Below are positions 62,199 through 64,000 of a stretch of 64,000 nt of DNA, piece by piece. The stretch covers positions 1 to 64,000 of the forward strand of contig CAZVCZ010000001.1 of the NCBI GenBank assembly GCA_964626275.1, read 5' to 3'. Each line of letters begins with the position of its first letter. Position 1 is the first letter of the stretch. Source of the stretch: M55B157 sp964626275. GTDB taxonomy: Bacteria; Actinomycetota; Actinomycetes; S36-B12. Position numbers and translations under genes: made by a program. The notes under the pieces were generated by a model, which was not told the DNA's origin, did no database searches, and saw only the letters and a program-made list of their open reading frames with translations.

Positions 62199-62918
62199 AT
62201 GACGACGGTGTTCCTGGTCCGACATGGTCGCTCCAGTGCGAATACAGCCGGAGTGTTGGCCGGATGGTCGCCCGGTGTTCATCTCGATGAGATGGGGATC
62301 GCCCAGGCCCAACGAGCCGGCGAGCGGCTGTCCGGCATCCGACTGTCGATGATCGTGTCGAGCCCCCTGGAGCGCACCATCAGCACGGCGGAGGCGATTC
62401 TCGACGAGCAGAGCGGGCGCGCCGATATCGCTCTCGACGAGCGGGTCGGGGAATGTCGCTATGGGGACTGGACCGGCCGCAAGCTCTCGGTCCTCTCTCG
62501 ACGACCTCTGTGGAAGACCGTCCAGCAGCGTCCGAGTCAGGTCACCTTCCCGGGAGAAGAGGGTGAGTCCCTCCTGCATATGCAGGCCCGGGGAGTGGGA
62601 GCGATCGCGGACTGGAATACACGGTTGGGTGCCAGGGCTCGATACGCCGTCGTGAGCCATGGAGACGTGATCAAGTCGATCCTGGCGGATGCGCTCGGGA
62701 TGCCCTTCGATTCCTTCCAGCGGATCTCAGTTGATCCGGGCTCGATCTCGGTGGTGGATTACTCACCGCAGAGAGCTACCGTGCTCATGATGAACTCGAC
62801 CGATGCGGATCTGTCTGCATTCGGCGCCAGGTCGACACCCGCCCGAGAAACCGTAGGTGGCGGCGCGGGACCGACGTCCTCGACATCGAAGCGTTCGCCA
62901 CGAGGAGGTCGGAAGTGA
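62199..62918 (+). CDS. Histidine phosphatase (phosphoglycerate mutase-like)
   Basis: A 239-residue branch-1 histidine phosphatase. The phospho-accepting His9 lies in LVRHGRSSANT, Glu85 in GECRYGDW is the likely acid, and the second His154 is in VVSHGDVIKS. The C-terminal 25 residues are a disordered Ser/Arg tail. Substrate is unknown. ATG 62199 is favoured by the -10 spacing; a longer frame upstream runs antisense to corA. The DUF3090 gene overlaps its stop by 4 bp, with AGGAGG inside this gene's 3' end. Confidence 0.9.
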   Translation: MTTVFLVRHGRSSANTAGVLAGWSPGVHLDEMGIAQAQRAGERLSGIRLSMIVSSPLERTISTAEAILDEQSGRADIALDERVGECRYGDWTGRKLSVLSRRPLWKTVQQRPSQVTFPGEEGESLLHMQARGVGAIADWNTRLGARARYAVVSHGDVIKSILADALGMPFDSFQRISVDPGSISVVDYSPQRATVLMMNSTDADLSAFGARSTPARETVGGGAGPTSSTSKRSPRGGRK

Positions 62919-63463
62919 CCCGCAGCATCAGGACCTTCACCTCACCAGACCGTGTCGTTATCGGCACGGTGGGTCTGCCCGGGGAAAGGGTGTTCTATCT
63001 CCAGGTCAGCCAGGACCGAGTCGTCGTCAGCCTGCGCATGGAGAAGCAGCAGGCGGCCACGCTGGCCGATCGATTCGCCCAGGTGATCGCCACGCTCCAG
63101 GAACAGGGTGCCATCAGTGACACGCTCGCCTCAGGAGTACGTGACGATGAACCGCTCAGCACACCTATCGACGAGGAATTCACCGTCGGATCGATCGGCA
63201 TGGCCTGGGACCCGGAGGATGAACGCTTCGTGCTGGAGTTCCACAGTGTCGACGATCTGCCTCCGGCCGACGTCGGTGACGATGATGAGGAAGCGCCCGA
63301 CACCGTGCGAATACGCATTGCCGTGACTGAGTCATTGGCGTTCATCGATCGAACGAGAGCCGTCGTCGAGGCAGGACGACCGGAATGCCCGCTGTGTCAG
63401 TTGCCACTCGAGGCCAGCGGCCATATCTGCCCGAGGGCGAACGGGTATCGCCGCAGTGGCTGA
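62915..63463 (+). CDS. DUF3090 family protein
   Basis: A 182-residue soluble protein. FTSPDRVVIGTVGLPGERVF at the start, a beta-rich middle and CPLCQLPLEASGHICPRANG at the C-terminus (a Cys-x2-Cys plus Cys/His zinc-ribbon-like end) match DUF3090, found in actinobacteria between a histidine phosphatase gene and a kinase-like gene. Function is not established. GTG 62915 has AGGAGG 6 nt upstream and overlaps the preceding stop (GTGA). The next gene starts 8 bp before its end. Confidence 0.9.
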   Translation: MTRSIRTFTSPDRVVIGTVGLPGERVFYLQVSQDRVVVSLRMEKQQAATLADRFAQVIATLQEQGAISDTLASGVRDDEPLSTPIDEEFTVGSIGMAWDPEDERFVLEFHSVDDLPPADVGDDDEEAPDTVRIRIAVTESLAFIDRTRAVVEAGRPECPLCQLPLEASGHICPRANGYRRSG

Positions 63464-64000
63464 TAGAAGATCCGAGTCGACGTCGCAGGGTGAGGAGTTG
63501 CTCGCCCATGCGCTCTACGAAGCGGAGCTCACGGTCGAAGGTCACCTCAGCGGAGCCTCGAATGCGACGTTGCGCTGTGTTATCGACGACGATGAGTTCG
63601 GGGAGCTCATGTGTGTGTACAAGCCCCGCCGAGGAGAACGACCACTGTGGGACTTCCCGACCGGATCTCTCGGCCATCGTGAAGTGGCCGCGCGCATCAT
63701 CGACCAGAGGCTGGGATGGGAACTTGTTCCCGCGACGGTCTGGCGAGACGAGGGTCCCTACGGACCCGGCATGTGCCAGGTGTGGATCGATGACGACGGG
63801 GAACGACCGGCGGTCGATGTCATTCACCCCGACGAATACAGCCCCTCATGGAAGATCGTGCTCGAGGCAACGACGTACGACGGTAGCGACGTCCTGCTCG
63901 TCCATGAGGACACGCCGCAGTTGCAAAGGCTCGCCGTCTTCGATCTCGTGACAAATAATGCCGACCGCAAAGGTGGACACGTCCTTCGCCGACACAACGG
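63456..64000 (+). CDS. SCO1664-family, PI3/PI4-kinase-like protein (partial)
   Basis: The frame starts at GTG 63456 and runs off the right edge, leaving 181 residues. LMCVYKPRRGERPLWDFPTG has a conserved Lys after a beta-strand, as in ATP-binding N-lobes, and LAVFDLVTNNADRKGGHVL carries a D-x4-N-type catalytic loop; both are typical of this actinobacterial kinase-like family. The phosphorylated substrate, if any, is unknown. It overlaps the DUF3090 gene by 8 bp, so the two are coupled. In related genomes mshC (mycothiol synthesis) usually follows closely. Confidence 0.88.
   Translation, partial: MADRRSESTSQGEELLAHALYEAELTVEGHLSGASNATLRCVIDDDEFGELMCVYKPRRGERPLWDFPTGSLGHREVAARIIDQRLGWELVPATVWRDEGPYGPGMCQVWIDDDGERPAVDVIHPDEYSPSWKIVLEATTYDGSDVLLVHEDTPQLQRLAVFDLVTNNADRKGGHVLRRHN

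Overview
The window is a compact stretch of chromosome from a high-GC actinobacterium (phylum Actinomycetota, class Actinomycetes). The evidence is family content and gene order: a principal sigma factor with a long Lys/Ala-rich tail, ParE/ParC, SepH, DUF4193, DUF3710, DUF3159, DUF3000, DUF3090, paired TrkA proteins, an F420-type oxidoreductase, a SAM-IV riboswitch and many GTG starts. From memory, the order from the sigma factor to the enoyl-CoA hydratase (about 14.0-50.4 kb) resembles the sigA-dut-ceoBC-dxs region of Mycobacterium tuberculosis and the hrdB-parE-parC-sepH region of Streptomyces. I cannot place the genus. No insertion sequence, integrase, phage gene or CRISPR array was seen. 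A 100-N run inside the sigma-factor gene has identical 55-bp flanks, which suggests a short-read assembly scaffold.

Layout. 0-3.8 kb: exported proteins (a partial LamG-like protein, a SHOCT protein, a matrixin-type metalloprotease, a degenerate DUF2202 protein, a PBP4-type peptidase). 3.8-10.2 kb: an FAD oxidase, an AI-2E-family membrane protein, a VOC protein, a YbhN-like membrane protein coupled to an SGNH hydrolase, and a DUF4192 protein. 10.2-13.0 kb: SAM-IV riboswitch, metY and metX. 13-22 kb: an exported protein, rpoD, a small zinc protein, parE, a ferredoxin-NADP reductase and parC. 22-31.8 kb: a PfkB kinase, a GNAT/acyl-CoA-synthetase fusion, DUF5998-phosphodiesterase-thymidine kinase, SepH, an MFS transporter, an inositol-phosphatase-type enzyme and a gamma-carbonic-anhydrase-like protein. 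31.9-41.7 kb: DUF4193, DUF4235, DUF3093, dut, DUF3710, an alpha/beta hydrolase, an OB-fold protein, DUF3159, two TrkA proteins, a KimA-like potassium transporter and asnB. 41.8-50.4 kb: acnA, dxs, RNase D, DUF3000, msrB, a Nudix-like protein and an enoyl-CoA hydratase. 50.4-57.4 kb: an acidic protein, a LapA-like protein, pgi-gnd-pgl, an MMPL transporter and tRNA-Leu(GAG). 57.4-64 kb: an M20 peptidase, DUF5703, an LLM oxidoreductase, uppP, corA, and a coupled phosphatase-DUF3090-kinase-like set that runs off the right edge.

Functional themes are information processing (sigma factor, topoisomerase IV, SepH division control), methionine synthesis under SAM control, nucleotide supply and sanitation (tdk, dut), potassium homeostasis (KimA-like protein plus two TrkA proteins), isoprenoid and envelope lipid-carrier metabolism (dxs, uppP), central carbon flow (acnA, pgi, gnd, pgl) and envelope or exported proteins.

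Two architectural traits stand out. Many genes have a TANNNT-like -10 element ending only 6-8 nt before the start codon, which points to leaderless transcription. Convergent genes usually meet with almost no spacer, and three pairs share one CTAG that serves as the stop codon on both strands. I see no wholly unprecedented system. The best candidates for under-described biology are the TrkA/TrkA/KimA module, the phosphatase-DUF3090-kinase-like operon next to uppP, and the acetyltransferase fused to an apparently ATP-binding-deficient acyl-CoA-synthetase domain.
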